A DNA stretch of 64,000 bases, from assembly GCF_014467235.1 (NCBI RefSeq), contig NZ_NKHP01000007.1, positions 62,001 to 126,000 on the forward strand. Direction: 5' to 3'. The translations under genes and the position numbers were made by a program. Under the pieces are notes generated by a model. The model searched no databases. It saw nothing but the letters and a program-made list of their open reading frames with translations, and was not told where the DNA came from. This DNA is from Xenorhabdus indica. GTDB lineage: Bacteria; Pseudomonadota; Gammaproteobacteria; Enterobacterales; Enterobacteriaceae. This document shows positions 37,858 through 49,751 of the stretch, one piece after another. Positions within the stretch are counted from its first letter, which is position 1. Each line of letters opens with the position of its first letter.

Positions 37858-38379
37858 CTATTTCAGACGCCCTCGCGTCAAATTTAACCGTGGATCGCCT
37901 ACACGGAGTAAATTCTGGCTCAGATGACAATGTGTAATTGCAATCGCTAAAGCATCTGCCGCATCAGCCTGTGGATTAGCTGATAGTTTCAGCATCGAAC
38001 GTACCATATGCTGAACCTGGCTCTTATCTGCTGCACCAGTCCCAACAACCGTCTGTTTAACTTGACGCGCCGCATACTCAAATACAGGAATAGATTCATT
38101 AACCGCAGCCACAATCGCTACACCACGAGCCTGTCCCAGTTTCAATGCGGAGTCTGCATTTTTTGCCATAAAAACTTGCTCTATTGCAAAAGCATCAGGT
38201 TGGAATTGGGTAATAATTTCGGTAATACCTGCATAGATCCGCTGCAAACGACTGGGTAGATCATCAACTTTTGTTCGAATGCAACCACTACCAAGATAAA
38301 TAAGTTGTCGTCCCTGCTGGCGGATAACACCATACCCTGTCACTCTGGAACCAGGGTCAATACCAAGAATAACCGCCAT
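37858..38379 (-). CDS. ruvC: crossover junction endodeoxyribonuclease RuvC
   Basis: Resolvase that nicks Holliday junctions symmetrically, using Mg2+. The 173 residues match E. coli RuvC: first catalytic Asp in [13 protein letters not shown] (residue 7), Glu in AIEQVFMA (about 66), and the C-terminal acidic pair in [12 protein letters not shown] (about 138-149). It lies 79 bases upstream of ruvA and 122 after yebC, all on the same strand. Confidence 0.97.
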   Translation of the reverse strand: MAVILGIDPGSRVTGYGVIRQQGRQLIYLGSGCIRTKVDDLPSRLQRIYAGITEIITQFQPDAFAIEQVFMAKNADSALKLGQARGVAIVAAVNESIPVFEYAARQVKQTVVGTGAADKSQVQHMVRSMLKLSANPQADAADALAIAITHCHLSQNLLRVGDPRLNLTRGRLK

Positions 38380-38501
38380 ATCTATTTATTCACCTGCAGT
38401 ATGGAATAAAAAAAGTGGAACAAAAAAACATGGAATAAAACGTTAGAGAAAGTGCCCTGACACGAAGTACACTTTCTCTACGCTGTGAATCCTGATGTTG
38501 A

Positions 38502-39245
38502 TTACAGCAGAGCTGCAACTTCATCAGAGATTTCACCATTATGGTAAACCTCTTGAACGTCGTCAGAATCTTCAAGCATATCAATCAGACGAAGCAATTT
38601 AGGCGCAGTTTCCGCATCCAGTTCCGCTTTAGTAGATGGGATCATAGAAACTTCAGCAGAATCCGCTTTGAAACCTGCTGCATCCAACGCATCTTTAACA
38701 TCACCAAAAGTCTCTGGTGTAGTGTAGACGTCGATAGCACCATCATCATAAGTTTCAACATCATCAGCACCTGCTTCCAAAGCCGCTTCCATTACAGCAT
38801 CTTCATCCAGGCCCGGTGCGTAAGAAATCACGCCCTTTTTGGTGAACAAATAGGCAACAGAGCCATCAGTACCCAAGTTACCCCCCGTTTTGGTAAATGC
38901 GTGACGCACATCAGAAACTGTACGGTTACGGTTATCGCTCAGGCATTCGACCATTACAGCAGTACCACCCGGACCATAACCTTCATAAATGATAGTTTCC
39001 ATATTATCTGACTCATCATTACCAACGCCACGGGCAATAGCGCGGTTTAAAGTATCACGAGTCATGTTGTTGGACAGTGCCTTATCGATTGCAGCACGAA
39101 GACGTGGGTTAGAATCAGGATCACCTCCGCCCAAACGTGCAGCGGTTACCAACTCGCGGATAATTTTGGTGAAAATTTTACCGCGTTTTGCATCCTGCGC
39201 AGCTTTACGATGTTTCGTATTAGCCCACTTACTATGACCTGCCAT
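38502..39245 (-). CDS. yebC: YebC/PmpR family (TACO1-like) regulator or translation factor
   Basis: 247-residue conserved protein. Relatives act as DNA-binding regulators or, more recently, as ribosome-associated factors relieving stalling at prolines. It matches E. coli Yeb[28 protein letters not shown] at the N-terminus, [12 protein letters not shown], and [19 protein letters not shown] around 95-113. The ATG at 39245 has GGAGA 7 bases upstream; a longer in-frame reading from 39281 is rejected. The order nudB-yebC-ruvC is that of E. coli. Confidence 0.95.
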   Translation of the reverse strand: MAGHSKWANTKHRKAAQDAKRGKIFTKIIRELVTAARLGGGDPDSNPRLRAAIDKALSNNMTRDTLNRAIARGVGNDESDNMETIIYEGYGPGGTAVMVECLSDNRNRTVSDVRHAFTKTGGNLGTDGSVAYLFTKKGVISYAPGLDEDAVMEAALEAGADDVETYDDGAIDVYTTPETFGDVKDALDAAGFKADSAEVSMIPSTKAELDAETAPKLLRLIDMLEDSDDVQEVYHNGEISDEVAALL

Positions 39246-39336
39246 GAAAATATCTCCGATAAAACGTTTATTATCCTGCACATCCCAATCTGCTTGCTTT
39301 GTTTATTACAAATTGAAATCCATCAGGCTTGATAGA

Positions 39337-39771
39337 CTAAATAACAAATTCTTCAATTGCCTGCCGATTGCTCCATGACTTAGTCAACTTAGCAGCCTCT
39401 TTCGCGACCAGCCATTGATAAGTCAGGTGCTCCGTCAGCAAAATTTCACGCTCCTCAGGTAACGCCAGCAAAAACCAATGTTCTTTGTTTCGCGTCACAC
39501 CGGGAGCATATCGATAACGTAAATGTGAAAAAATCTCATAATAAAGACAGCGCTGGCAATCTATCAGTTCAAAATCCGCCCTGGCAATATCAATACCGAT
39601 CTCTTCCTGTACTTCACGCAATGCTGCCTGATAAGGCGTTTCGTCCTCTTCCAGACTACCAGTAACAGATTGCCAGAAATCAGGATCGTCCCGCCTTTGT
39701 AACATTAGCACCCTTTTGCTGTCGGCAGCATAGATAACAACCAGTACAGATTCAGGGCGCTTATAATTCAT
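39337..39771 (-). CDS. nudB: dihydroneopterin triphosphate diphosphatase NudB
   Basis: Nudix hydrolase that removes pyrophosphate from dihydroneopterin triphosphate early in folate synthesis. The 144 residues carry the Nudix box GSLEEDETPYQAALREVQEE (about 38-57). Other parts match E. coli NudB (FWQSVTGS, EHLTYQWLVAKEA). The ATG overlaps the aspS stop by one base (TAATG), so the two are translationally coupled. Confidence 0.95.
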   Translation of the reverse strand: MNYKRPESVLVVIYAADSKRVLMLQRRDDPDFWQSVTGSLEEDETPYQAALREVQEEIGIDIARADFELIDCQRCLYYEIFSHLRYRYAPGVTRNKEHWFLLALPEEREILLTEHLTYQWLVAKEAAKLTKSWSNRQAIEEFVI

Positions 39772-41540
39772 TATTCGCTCTCTTTTTTAGTCACTGAAAT
39801 AGCTAACTCTTCCAGTGCCGCCGGATTGGCGTAGCTTGGTGCTTCAGTCATCAAACATGCTGCCGCTGTTGTTTTCGGGAATGCGATAACATCTCGGATA
39901 TTATCAGTATCCGTCAACAACATAACGAGGCGATCCAGACCAAAAGCCAGCCCGGCATGAGGAGGAGTACCGTATTTCAGTGCATTCAGAAGGAAACCAA
40001 ATTTTTCCTGCTGTTCTTCTTCGTTGATACCCAGAATGCGGAACACCGCCTGCTGCATGTCATTACGATGGATACGGACAGAGCCGCCACCCACTTCATA
40101 ACCATTGATAACCATATCATAAGCATTGGCGATGGCAGATTCCGGTTTGCTTTCCAGATCTTCGGCTGACATATCACGTGGAGAAGTAAATGGATGGTGC
40201 ATTGCAGCCAGCCCACCTTCCCCGTCGTCTTCAAACATCGGGAAGTCAACGACCCAAAGCGGTTTCCAGCTTGCCAGATCAGTCAGGTTCAGATCACGGC
40301 CTAATTTCAGACGCAGTGCACCCATTGCATCAGTGACCATATTTTTCTGACCTGCACCGAAGAACAGGATGTCGCCATCCTGTGCATTAGTGCGGGACAA
40401 CAGACCCTCAACCACTTCTGCAGACAGAAACTTAGCAATCGGGCTTTGGACACCTTCCAGACCTGCTGCACGATTGTTGACTTTCATCCATGCCAACCCC
40501 TTCGCACCATAGATGCCAACAAACTTACCGTATTCGTCAATTTGCTTACGGCTCAGTTCAGCACCACCCGGTACACAAATTGTTGCTACGCGCCCTTTTG
40601 AATCGTTTGCAGGTTCTGCGAAAACGGAAAATTCCACTTCCTTGACCAGATCAGCTACATCAACTAATTCCAGCGGGTTACGCAGATCCGGTTTATCAGA
40701 ACCAAAGCGACGCATAGCTTCAGCAAACGTCATGATTGGGAACGTTCCTAAATCGACACTACGGACTTCCAGCCATAACTCACGGATCATTCTTTCCATG
40801 ATTTCACGAACCTGCTCAGAAGTCATAAATGAGGTTTCGACGTCAATCTGAGTAAATTCAGGCTGACGATCTGCACGCAGGTCTTCATCACGGAAACATT
40901 TTACAATCTGATAATAACGGTCAAAACCGGACATCATCAGTAATTGTTTAAATAACTGTGGAGACTGAGGCAATGCATAAAATTTGCCTTTATGAACACG
41001 GCTTGGTACTAGATAATCCCGCGCACCTTCCGGTGTTGCTTTAGTCAGCATGGGTGTTTCCACATCCAGAAAACCCGCATCATCCATAAAACGACGAACA
41101 AAACCGGTGATTTTTGCTCGGGTTTTTAAGCGTTGTGACATTTCAGGACGACGCAGATCAAGATAACGATATTTCAGGCGCTGTTCTTCACTGTTATTTT
41201 GATTGCTGTCCAGTGGCAATGGCTCTGAACGGTTGAAGATTTCAAGGCATTCAGCGAAAACTTCAATTTCTCCTGTCGCCATATCTTTATTGATCTGGCT
41301 GTCAGGGCGAGCACGTACAGTCCCCGTAATTTGAATACAGAACTCATTACGCAGTTCAGAAGCCTGAGCAAATGCGTCTTTTTTATCCGGATCAAAGAAT
41401 ACCTGAACGATACCTTCGCGATCTCGCATATCAATAAAAATCAGGCCACCCAAATCACGACGACGGTTTACCCAACCACAAAGAGTCACTTTTTGGCCTT
41501 CATGGGCCCGGCTCAACTGCCCACAATAATTAGTACGCAT
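39771..41540 (-). CDS. aspS: aspartyl-tRNA synthetase
   Basis: Class II synthetase charging tRNA-Asp. The 589 residues (E. coli 590) include an N-terminal OB anticodon-binding domain ([23 protein letters not shown]), motif 2 [18 protein letters not shown] (about 217-234), a bacterial GAD insertion domain (about 290-420) and motif 3 [13 protein letters not shown] (about 530-542). It starts with ATG. It heads the aspS-nudB unit. The roughly 260 bases upstream to yecN hold its promoter; I see no other gene there. Confidence 0.97.
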   Translation of the reverse strand: MRTNYCGQLSRAHEGQKVTLCGWVNRRRDLGGLIFIDMRDREGIVQVFFDPDKKDAFAQASELRNEFCIQITGTVRARPDSQINKDMATGEIEVFAECLEIFNRSEPLPLDSNQNNSEEQRLKYRYLDLRRPEMSQRLKTRAKITGFVRRFMDDAGFLDVETPMLTKATPEGARDYLVPSRVHKGKFYALPQSPQLFKQLLMMSGFDRYYQIVKCFRDEDLRADRQPEFTQIDVETSFMTSEQVREIMERMIRELWLEVRSVDLGTFPIMTFAEAMRRFGSDKPDLRNPLELVDVADLVKEVEFSVFAEPANDSKGRVATICVPGGAELSRKQIDEYGKFVGIYGAKGLAWMKVNNRAAGLEGVQSPIAKFLSAEVVEGLLSRTNAQDGDILFFGAGQKNMVTDAMGALRLKLGRDLNLTDLASWKPLWVVDFPMFEDDGEGGLAAMHHPFTSPRDMSAEDLESKPESAIANAYDMVINGYEVGGGSVRIHRNDMQQAVFRILGINEEEQQEKFGFLLNALKYGTPPHAGLAFGLDRLVMLLTDTDNIRDVIAFPKTTAAACLMTEAPSYANPAALEELAISVTKKESE

Positions 41541-41803
41541 ACAATATCCTTTTACTCAGCTCGTTATGCATTCTGCTGCGGAAATTTTGGCATTGTTCTT
41601 TTAGGAAGAATTGTCAAAAAAGAGGTCATTATACTGGAAATTCCAGCCAGAGATAAGGCTATAACACGGTTCCTGCCAGGACAATTTTTTCTATCGGATA
41701 AATCAGATAGGATTTATCATTAAGTATTATGATTTATAGCGACAGTTTTACTTTTGAGGTTTATCATCAGTTAGCCGTTTTTGGTTAGGCAATGGAGTTA
41801 TAA

Positions 41804-42202
41804 ATGGTTAGCTCACTTTATATCGTATTGGGCGCATTACTGGTAATTAAACTGTCTTTTGATGTGATTAAGTTAAGAACACAGTATCGAGTTACATACG
41901 GTGATGGTGGTTTTTACGAATTACAGACAGCCATTCGCATTCATGGTAATGCTGTTGAATATATCCCTATTTCTCTACTCTTATTATTGATAATGGAGAT
42001 GAATGGCGCAGCAGTATGGATGCTGCATATCTGTGGCATATTGTTACTTGCAGGCAGGTTATTACACTACTATGGCTTGCACCATCGTGAGTTCCGCTGG
42101 CGGCGAATGGGCATGGGGGCAACATTTATGTCAATGATAATAATGATTGTGGCTAATATATACTATTTGCCCTGGGAACAGATATTTTCTCCTTATTCGT
42201 AA
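41804..42202 (+). CDS. yecN: MAPEG family inner-membrane protein YecN
   Basis: 132-residue membrane protein of the MAPEG superfamily, with four hydrophobic segments. It matches E. coli YecN: RTQYRVTYGDGGFYELQTAIRIHGNAVEYIPI (about 25-56), with the MAPEG motif RxHGNxxEYIP, then LLAGRLLHYYGLHH. Eukaryotic members conjugate glutathione; the YecN substrate is unknown. It lies upstream of cmoAB on the same strand but ends in its own terminator. Confidence 0.92.
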   Translation: MVSSLYIVLGALLVIKLSFDVIKLRTQYRVTYGDGGFYELQTAIRIHGNAVEYIPISLLLLLIMEMNGAAVWMLHICGILLLAGRLLHYYGLHHREFRWRRMGMGATFMSMIIMIVANIYYLPWEQIFSPYS

Positions 42203-42224
42203 CCTATATTTAACTGACAAAGAA

Positions 42225-42256
42225 GCCAATTATTGATTCGAATTGGCATCTTTTTG
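42225..42256 (+). terminator. terminator after yecN
   Basis: GCCAATT and AATTGGC pair with a 9-base loop, followed by ATCTTTTT. It is 22 bases past the yecN stop and about 95 bases before cmoA. Confidence 0.75.
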
Positions 42257-42322
42257 GCTGCTTAAAAGGTTCTGTTGGATTAGATCTTTCTGCCTTTTCT
42301 TGCATTCTGTTAGAATAGCTAA

Positions 42323-43107
<785 letters not shown>

Positions 43108-43108
<1 letters not shown>

Positions 43109-44079
43109 TGATCGATTTCGGTAACTTTTATCAGCTAATTGCTAAAAACCATCTGAGCCATTGGCTAAATTATCTGCCCGCCCAGTTAAGTGACTGGCAG
43201 AAAACATCATTGCATGGTCAGTTTGGTTCGTGGATAAAAATTCTGGACAATTTGCCTGTTATTAAACCCACTCATGTTGATCTGAAAAATGGGGTTATTG
43301 CTATACATGAACCCGATCTATCAGAAGGGGAAAAGACACGTATCCACAATATCCTGAAACTTCTGATGCCATGGCGCAAAGGGCCTTTTTCTTTTTACGG
43401 TATTGAAATTAATACCGAATGGCGTTCTGACTGGAAATGGGATCGTGTTCTGCCTCATATTTCTTCTTTAGAAGGCAAAACTGTACTTGATGTCGGTTGT
43501 GGTAGCGGTTACCACATGTGGCGCATGGTAGGTGAAGGCGCTGAATTAGCGGTAGGTATCGATCCTACCCAACTTTTCCTTTGCCAATTTGAAGCAGTCA
43601 GAAAACTATTGGGCAATGATCAACGAGCGCATCTTCTTCCACTGGGTATTGAGCAGTTACCTGAGCTGAAAGCTTTCGATACCGTATTCTCTATGGGAGT
43701 ACTTTATCATCGCCGCTCTCCCCTTGATCATTTGTGGCAGCTGAAAAATCAACTGGTTTCTGGTGGTGAACTGGTACTGGAAAGTTTAGTGATCGAAGGT
43801 GATGAAAATCACTGCCTCATTCCGGGTGAGCGTTACGCGCAAATGCGAAATGTTTACTTTATTCCTTCAGCTAACATGTTAAAAACCTGGCTGGAAAAAT
43901 GTGGTTTTGTTGATGTCAGAATTGTTGATCATGCAATTACAACAATCAATGAACAACGCCGGACAGCGTGGATGAAAACAGAATCTTTGGCTGATTTCCT
44001 TGATCCATCAGATCAAAATAAAACAATAGAAGGTTATCCAGCGCCACTGCGTGCTGTTCTCATTGCCCGCAAGCCTTAA
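43108..44079 (+). CDS. cmoB: tRNA U34 carboxymethyltransferase CmoB
   Basis: Transfers the carboxymethyl group from carboxy-SAM to 5-hydroxyuridine-34, giving cmo5U in tRNAs that read four-codon boxes. The 323 residues (the same length as E. coli) carry motif [16 protein letters not shown] (about 126-140), [16 protein letters not shown] and [16 protein letters not shown] (about 194-209). It is second in cmoAB, overlapping cmoA by one base. A hairpin follows before convergent cutC. Confidence 0.96.
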
Positions 44080-44098
44080 TCCTGCATAACATATTGAT

Positions 44099-44128
44099 GT
44101 GTGAATTGCCTATCATGGCAGTTCACAC
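44099..44128. terminator. terminator between convergent cmoB and cutC
   Basis: GTGTGAA-T-TGCC pairs with GGCA-G-TTCACAC (T-G pair) around a 6-base loop, 19 bases past the cmoB stop. The stem can act for both strands. The T tract is weak. Confidence 0.6.
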
Positions 44129-44209
44129 CTTCAATACTCAGATGCGACTAGTCGTTCAGATACTATTAATTGTTTAGATACTACTTTAGTAAAACCAATC
44201 ATAGCTAGA

Positions 44210-44956
44210 CTAGCGATCAATCAAACTCATCACACCCTTCATGGATTCCACTAATTCAGGATCGACACTGTAATGAGAATATTCCCCCATTTCACTATTT
44301 TCGGAGCTCATACTCACCCCCGCCTTACGGTAATTCATCTTAGAAGATACAATTTTGCCTGCTGAGCTATGAACCTCCGTCACCCCAATTTCTAAAAACT
44401 TACTGATATTACTGGCCCGGACACCCGCTCCTGGCATAATGCTTGGCCCACGGCTCGATTGCGACAACTCTTTTAATAAATGTAAACCCAGTTCAGCACT
44501 ATTTTGCTGGCCAGATGTCAAGATACGCTTTACTCCAAGATCGGTAAGTTTTTCCAATGCGTTGAGAGGGTCACAACACATATCAAAAGCACGGTGAAAA
44601 GTGACAGCCATATTCCCTGCCAATGCCATGAGTTGCCTCATACGCAACATATCAACCTTTCCTTCTTCGTCCAAGACACCGAAGGAAACACCAGGAAATC
44701 CCATATCACGAACAAGGGAAACATCATTTTTCATGGCCTCAAAATCAAGTTTATCGTAACAGAAATCTCCACCTCTGGGCCGGACAATTGGATGAACAGG
44801 AATAGATAAACATTGTAACGACTGTTGTAATGCACCTGCGCTGGGTGTTAAGCCACCTTCTAACGGGCCTGCACTCAGTTCAATTCGATCAGCCCCTGCT
44901 TCTTGTGCAATCAGAGCACAACTTATGCTATAACAGCAAATTTCTAGCTTTAACAT
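44210..44956 (-). CDS. cutC: copper homeostasis protein CutC
   Basis: TIM-barrel protein historically linked to copper tolerance; its direct role is disputed, because the E. coli phenotype comes from the MicL sRNA encoded in the cutC 3' region. The 248 residues match E. coli Cut[43 protein letters not shown] and EVHSSAG. The ATG at 44956 has AAGGGG upstream; the longer reading to 44986 is rejected. It is convergent with cmoB. Whether a MicL-like RNA exists here cannot be told by eye. Confidence 0.93.
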   Translation of the reverse strand: MLKLEICCYSISCALIAQEAGADRIELSAGPLEGGLTPSAGALQQSLQCLSIPVHPIVRPRGGDFCYDKLDFEAMKNDVSLVRDMGFPGVSFGVLDEEGKVDMLRMRQLMALAGNMAVTFHRAFDMCCDPLNALEKLTDLGVKRILTSGQQNSAELGLHLLKELSQSSRGPSIMPGAGVRASNISKFLEIGVTEVHSSAGKIVSSKMNYRKAGVSMSSENSEMGEYSHYSVDPELVESMKGVMSLIDR

Positions 44957-44986
44957 TAAAAGCCCCTTGAATATCAATCTGCCCAC

Positions 44987-45440
44987 ACGTCATAAATAGA
45001 TCCGAAATATTTCATTACTGAACTTATTAACTATGACAACTATATTTTTAAAATGGCATGTCAGAAATCACAAGATCAGAGTTTTTTACTGAAAAAACAC
45101 AATAAAAAGTCACTTTTGCCAAGCACTCCGCATTTCTGTCAATACTTCTTGATAGAAAGCAAATAATACTTGATCGAGATTACATTCTCATTTAAGAACA
45201 GTTCCATTTTAAATTATTTATCTTGGTAAAGGCCTACAACACATTCACCTCAACTACCTCGACGAAGAATCCACCGAAAGAGAGCTGAAAAACAAAAAGT
45301 AACCCTGCCAACACAGGCTGGCAGTAGCATGCAGGGTGTTGAATATGGTATAAACCCCGTTATTTTCTCATAACCCACACGCTTGAAAATGCTGCATTAT
45401 AGAAATGTGTGATTTTCAGCGCGTAACTTAAGGTAACACT
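44987..45440. other. 454-base intergenic region between cutC and argS
   Basis: Low-GC spacer between divergent cutC and argS. It must contain both promoters. The notable element is at 45302-45337: ACCCTGC can pair with GCAGGGT, while the overlapping CTGCCA can pair with a nearer TGGCAG, giving two competing hairpins about 100 bases before argS. A short open frame ending at about 45302 (YLDEESTEREL...) has no start or homologue I recognise, and is not called. Confidence 0.5.
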
Positions 45441-47171
45441 GTGAATATACAGGCTATTCTTTCAGAAAAAATCAGTAGTGCGCTGATTGCAGCTGGTGCT
45501 CCAACCGATAGTGAAGCTCACGTTCGTCAATCTGCAAAGGCACAATTTGGTGACTATCAAGCAAATGGTGTCATGGCGGCAGCTAAAAAAGTAGGTATGC
45601 CTCCTCGACAACTGGCAGAAAAAGTCGTCAATTTGCTGGATCTGCAAGGAATTGCCAGCAAAGTCGAAATCGCTGGCCCCGGTTTTATCAACATTTTTCT
45701 TGATAAAGAATGGGTTGCCACAAATACAGAAAACGCGCTGAAAGCTGAAAAACTGGGCATTTCTCCTGTAGAGCCACACACTATCGTTATCGATTATTCT
45801 GCTCCCAATGTTGCTAAACAGATGCACATTGGTCATATCCGCTCTACTATCATTGGTGATGCTGCCGCACGTACTCTTGAATTCCTCGGCCATAAAGTTA
45901 TTCGCGCCAACCATCTTGGTGATTGGGGAACCCAATTCGGGATGCTGATTGCTTACCTGGAGAAAGTGCAGAATGAAAATGCCAGCGATATGGCATTGGC
46001 TGATCTGGAAGAGTTCTACCGCGCCGCCAAGAAAAACTACGATGAAGATGAAGAATTTGCCGTTCGTGCCCGTAACTATGTAGTGAAACTGCAAGGCGGT
46101 GACGAATATTGCCGTAACATGTGGCGTAAGTTGGTTGAGATAACCATGTCACAAAATCAGGCAACCTATAATCGTCTGAATGTCACTCTGACAGAAAAAG
46201 ATGTTATGGGTGAAAGCCTGTATAACAACATGCTGCCGGGGATCGTTACTGATCTGAAACAACGTGGCATTGCTGTTGAAAGTGATGGCGCGACTGTGGT
46301 TTACCTTGATGAATTCAAGAATAAAGAAGGTGAACCAATGGGTGTTATCATCCAGAAGAAAGATGGTGGTTATCTGTATACCACTACAGATATTGCCTGT
46401 GCCAAATACCGCCATGAAGTGCTGAATGCGGATCGGGTTCTCTACTATATTGATTCACGTCAACATCAACATCTGATGCAAGCCTGGTCAATTGTACGTA
46501 AAGCTGGCTACATCCCTGATTCCATGTCACTGGAACACCATATGTTCGGCATGATGCTAGGTAAAGATGGAAAACCATTCAAAACCCGTGCAGGTGGTAC
46601 AGTGAAATTGTCTGATTTACTGGATGAAGCCATTGAACGTGCGGATGTGCTTATCCGTGAGAAAAACCCGGATATGCCGGAAGATGAACTGAAAAAAGTC
46701 GTCGAAGCAGTAGGCATTGGCGCAGTGAAATACGCCGATCTTTCCAAGAGTCGCACTACAGACTATATATTTGACTGGGATAATATGCTGGCCTTTGATG
46801 GCAACACCGCGCCTTATATGCAGTATGCTTATACCCGCGTCTCTTCTATCTTCAAACGCGCTGAAATCGATGAAAATAGCCTGACATTACCAGTCGTTCT
46901 GAACGAAGAGCGTGAACAAGTATTAGCTACCCGTCTGTTACAGTTTGAAGAAACTATCACTACTGTGGCTCGTGAAGGGACACCGCATGTAATGTGTGCT
47001 TATCTGTATGATCTGGCAGGCTTGTTCTCCGGTTTCTATGAACATTGCCCGATCCTGAATGCTGAAAGTGAAGCATTGCGTCAAAGCCGCCTGAAATTAG
47101 CGCTGTTGACAGCGAAGACATTAAAACAAGGTCTTGATACTTTAGGTATCCAGACCGTAGAACGGATGTAA
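45441..47171 (+). CDS. argS: arginyl-tRNA synthetase
   Basis: Class I synthetase charging tRNA-Arg. The 576 residues match E. coli ArgS: N-terminal Add-1 domain ([15 protein letters not shown]), HIGH-type motif [16 protein letters not shown] (about 117-132), the KMSK-region substitute [13 protein letters not shown] (about 374-386) and a C-terminal DALR anticodon domain ending LGIQTVERM. It starts at GTG, as in E. coli argS. A hairpin-T tract terminator follows. Confidence 0.97.
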   Translation: MNIQAILSEKISSALIAAGAPTDSEAHVRQSAKAQFGDYQANGVMAAAKKVGMPPRQLAEKVVNLLDLQGIASKVEIAGPGFINIFLDKEWVATNTENALKAEKLGISPVEPHTIVIDYSAPNVAKQMHIGHIRSTIIGDAAARTLEFLGHKVIRANHLGDWGTQFGMLIAYLEKVQNENASDMALADLEEFYRAAKKNYDEDEEFAVRARNYVVKLQGGDEYCRNMWRKLVEITMSQNQATYNRLNVTLTEKDVMGESLYNNMLPGIVTDLKQRGIAVESDGATVVYLDEFKNKEGEPMGVIIQKKDGGYLYTTTDIACAKYRHEVLNADRVLYYIDSRQHQHLMQAWSIVRKAGYIPDSMSLEHHMFGMMLGKDGKPFKTRAGGTVKLSDLLDEAIERADVLIREKNPDMPEDELKKVVEAVGIGAVKYADLSKSRTTDYIFDWDNMLAFDGNTAPYMQYAYTRVSSIFKRAEIDENSLTLPVVLNEEREQVLATRLLQFEETITTVAREGTPHVMCAYLYDLAGLFSGFYEHCPILNAESEALRQSRLKLALLTAKTLKQGLDTLGIQTVERM

Positions 47172-47182
47172 TCACACTTTAT

Positions 47183-47219
47183 AAAAACGGACGTAAAAAT
47201 CATTTTACGCCCGTTTTTT
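47183..47219. terminator. bidirectional terminator between argS and murJ
   Basis: AAAAACGG-A-CGTAAAA pairs with TTTTACG-C-CCGTTTTT with one mismatch, followed by a T run on plus and T tracts on minus. It lies between convergent argS and murJ. Confidence 0.85.
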
Positions 47220-47234
47220 AGCAATGTCAGATAA

Positions 47235-48773
47235 TCACTGCAATCCTCGATGGGCAAAATCCTTTAACCGGAAGCCCATCAAAGCTAATGTGGCAAAATA
47301 ACTACCGGCACCAGCAATGACAACGCCCATCAATCGCAGCAGGCGCAATGCCATATTTCCTTGCTCCCAGGCAGGCATAATCCACAACATTGCCAATAAT
47401 ACCCCCACCATTACTCCAATCGCCATTAACAACTTAAACAAAAATACTCCCCATCCTGCTAATGGCTTAAATATTTCACGTTTACGCAATTGCCAGTAGA
47501 GCATAGCTGCATTAAAACAAGCTGCTAAACCAATGGAAAGTGCTAACCCTGCATGTTTCAGGGGGCCGATAAAGGCAAGGTTCATGAGCTGAGTCAGAAC
47601 CAAAGTAGCAATCGCAATCTTGACTGGCGTTTTAATATCCTGACGAGAATAAAAACCAGGGGCCAAAACTTTAACCACAATCAACCCCATTAACCCGAAG
47701 CAATAGGCAATCAATGCCCGTTGCGTCATTTCTGCATCAAACGCGGAAAAATTACCATACTGGAAAAGTGAAACGGTCAAAGGTCCTGCCAGAATGCCCA
47801 ACGCTACCGCGCAAGGGAGTGCTAAGAGAAAACAGAGACGTAATCCCCAGTCCATTAATTTACGATACTCTTCATGGTTTCCACTGGAAAAACTTTTCGC
47901 CAGAGAAGGCAGCAAAATCGTTCCCAATGCCACTCCTAATACTCCAGAAGGTAATTCCATTAAACGATCAGCGTAATACATCCATGAAACAGAGCCTGAA
48001 ACCAGAAACGAGGCAAAAATCGTATTGATGATCAGAGAAATTTGGCTGACTGATACCCCCAGAATAGCAGGCCCCATCTGACGGATAACCCGCCATACGC
48101 CACTGTCGCGGAAAGAAACACGCGGCAATACTAACATGCCTATTTTTTTCAGATGAGGAAGTTGGTATGCCAGTTGCAAAATGCCACCAGCAACAACAGC
48201 CCATCCCAGAGCCATGACTGGTGGCTCACAATAAGGTGCCACAAACAGTGAAAAGACGATCATGCTGACGTTCAGCAGTGTTGGTGCAAAAGCGGGAACA
48301 GAAAAACGATTCCAGGTATTGAGGATTGCCCCTGCCAAAGATGCTAAAGAAATTAAAAAGATATACGGAAATGTGATTCTGAGTAAATCACGAGTCAAAA
48401 CAAATTTATCGGGTGTATCGGTAAAACCCGGCGCAGTAACATAAATCACCCAGGGTGCTGCGATCATACCAATCACTGTGACAATCGCCAGAATCAACGT
48501 CAACATACCTGAAACATAGGCAATAAACGTCCGTGTTGCTTCATCCCCCTGCTGATTTTTGTATTCAGCAAGAATGGGAACAAAAGCCTGTGAAAAAGCG
48601 CCTTCAGCAAAAATGCGGCGTAACAGATTAGGCAATTTAAAAGCAACAAAAAAAGCGTCTGTTGCCACTCCTGCGCCAAATATACGAGCAATAATGGCAT
48701 CACGAATGAAGCCTAGCACGCGTGAAAACATCGTCATTGAACTGACTGCTGCCAGTGATTTTAATAAATTCAT
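47235..48773 (-). CDS. murJ: lipid II flippase MurJ
   Basis: Essential inner-membrane MOP-superfamily flippase that exports lipid II. The 512 residues (E. coli 511) have about 14 hydrophobic helices. Conserved charged cavity residues lie in [23 protein letters not shown] (about 13-35) and [18 protein letters not shown] (about 46-63). The ATG at 48773 gives the family start [12 protein letters not shown]; the open frame runs on to 48908 but the extra residues are not homologous. It has only a weak ribosome binding site. It lies between convergent argS and upstream rimJ. Confidence 0.95.
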   Translation of the reverse strand: MNLLKSLAAVSSMTMFSRVLGFIRDAIIARIFGAGVATDAFFVAFKLPNLLRRIFAEGAFSQAFVPILAEYKNQQGDEATRTFIAYVSGMLTLILAIVTVIGMIAAPWVIYVTAPGFTDTPDKFVLTRDLLRITFPYIFLISLASLAGAILNTWNRFSVPAFAPTLLNVSMIVFSLFVAPYCEPPVMALGWAVVAGGILQLAYQLPHLKKIGMLVLPRVSFRDSGVWRVIRQMGPAILGVSVSQISLIINTIFASFLVSGSVSWMYYADRLMELPSGVLGVALGTILLPSLAKSFSSGNHEEYRKLMDWGLRLCFLLALPCAVALGILAGPLTVSLFQYGNFSAFDAEMTQRALIAYCFGLMGLIVVKVLAPGFYSRQDIKTPVKIAIATLVLTQLMNLAFIGPLKHAGLALSIGLAACFNAAMLYWQLRKREIFKPLAGWGVFLFKLLMAIGVMVGVLLAMLWIMPAWEQGNMALRLLRLMGVVIAGAGSYFATLALMGFRLKDFAHRGLQ

Positions 48774-48993
48774 GATATTATTTAAAAAGTGTATTTTTAT
48801 GACATGAGAATGAAAGCGTAAAGTCATTCCACCAGACATGCTCAACATGACAAAACACAACCATCTGTGACAAAGAATATGATCTGATGAGATAGCACTG
48901 ATGGGCAAAGTTTAACAGACAACAACTCTGTCTACATTGGCTATCTCTTTTTTATTAATTATTTTTAATCCTGCAAACTCAGCAAATAATCTG

Positions 48994-49575
48994 TCACCTT
49001 TCTCGCCAGTTATCATCAGTTAACGCGGTCAAAACATGATCTTGCCAGGTTCCATCTATCATGAGGTATTTTCTGGCATATCCCTCCCGCTCAAAATTCA
49101 ATTTTTTGAGCAAATTTCCACTCCTATGATTATGCGGCATATAGTTAGCCATAATTCGGTGCATTTTCTGATGACGCTGCATATAGCGGATAGCAGGTTG
49201 CAACGCTTCATACATTAACCCCTGCCCCTGTCGTTTTTCCGCCAAAGAGTAGCCAAGATAACAAGAATGGAATGCACCACGTACAACATTGGTGAAATTT
49301 GCCACTCCGATAATCTCGCATTCCTCAGGGTCTAACAGCACAAAATTGAATGTCGTATTTTGCCGTTGCAATTCTGCAACATAACTCAGTCTGTTTGTCC
49401 AACCTGAAGGCTGGTAAAAACTGTTATCTCTTGTTGGTTCCCACGGCTTAAGAAAATCTTTATTTTCTGAGTAATATTCAGCCAAACGATAAGCATCACG
49501 CTCATATACCAGACGAACAACCATCCTATCTGTAATAAAACGAACTTTAGGCGATGTAGACCGATAACCAAACAT
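48994..49575 (-). CDS. rimJ: ribosomal protein S5-alanine N-acetyltransferase RimJ
   Basis: GNAT acetyltransferase that modifies the N-terminal Ala of ribosomal protein S5. The 193 residues match E. coli RimJ (194), starting [23 protein letters not shown], with NFLKPWEP-type region ([12 protein letters not shown]), the acetyl-CoA loop [17 protein letters not shown] (about 113-129) and [21 protein letters not shown] precedes the ATG. It is divergent from mdtH, as in E. coli, and followed by murJ on the same strand. Confidence 0.95.
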   Translation of the reverse strand: MFGYRSTSPKVRFITDRMVVRLVYERDAYRLAEYYSENKDFLKPWEPTRDNSFYQPSGWTNRLSYVAELQRQNTTFNFVLLDPEECEIIGVANFTNVVRGAFHSCYLGYSLAEKRQGQGLMYEALQPAIRYMQRHQKMHRIMANYMPHNHRSGNLLKKLNFEREGYARKYLMIDGTWQDHVLTALTDDNWRER

Positions 49576-49751
49576 GCCTTCTCCTGATATTTATTTTGCA
49601 AAAACTCTGAATAATTTATCGCTAATAAAAAATAATATCATTGTCTCACGATAAAAAAATATCATCTATAAACCCGCTACCCTAAAGATAAAATTACGTC
49701 CAGAATGATAGAAATTTCATTCTTTATTCCCTCATATTTTAATGGTGCGAA

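Noticed and set aside
38397-38480. Repeated AAAAAAG/TGGAA tracts between ruvC and yebC as a repeat element
   Set aside because: Low-complexity A-rich sequence around a probable terminator; no conserved unit.
45228-45302. Short open frame (YLDEESTEREL...) upstream of argS
   Set aside because: No start codon or ribosome site and no family recognised; too short to call even a remnant.
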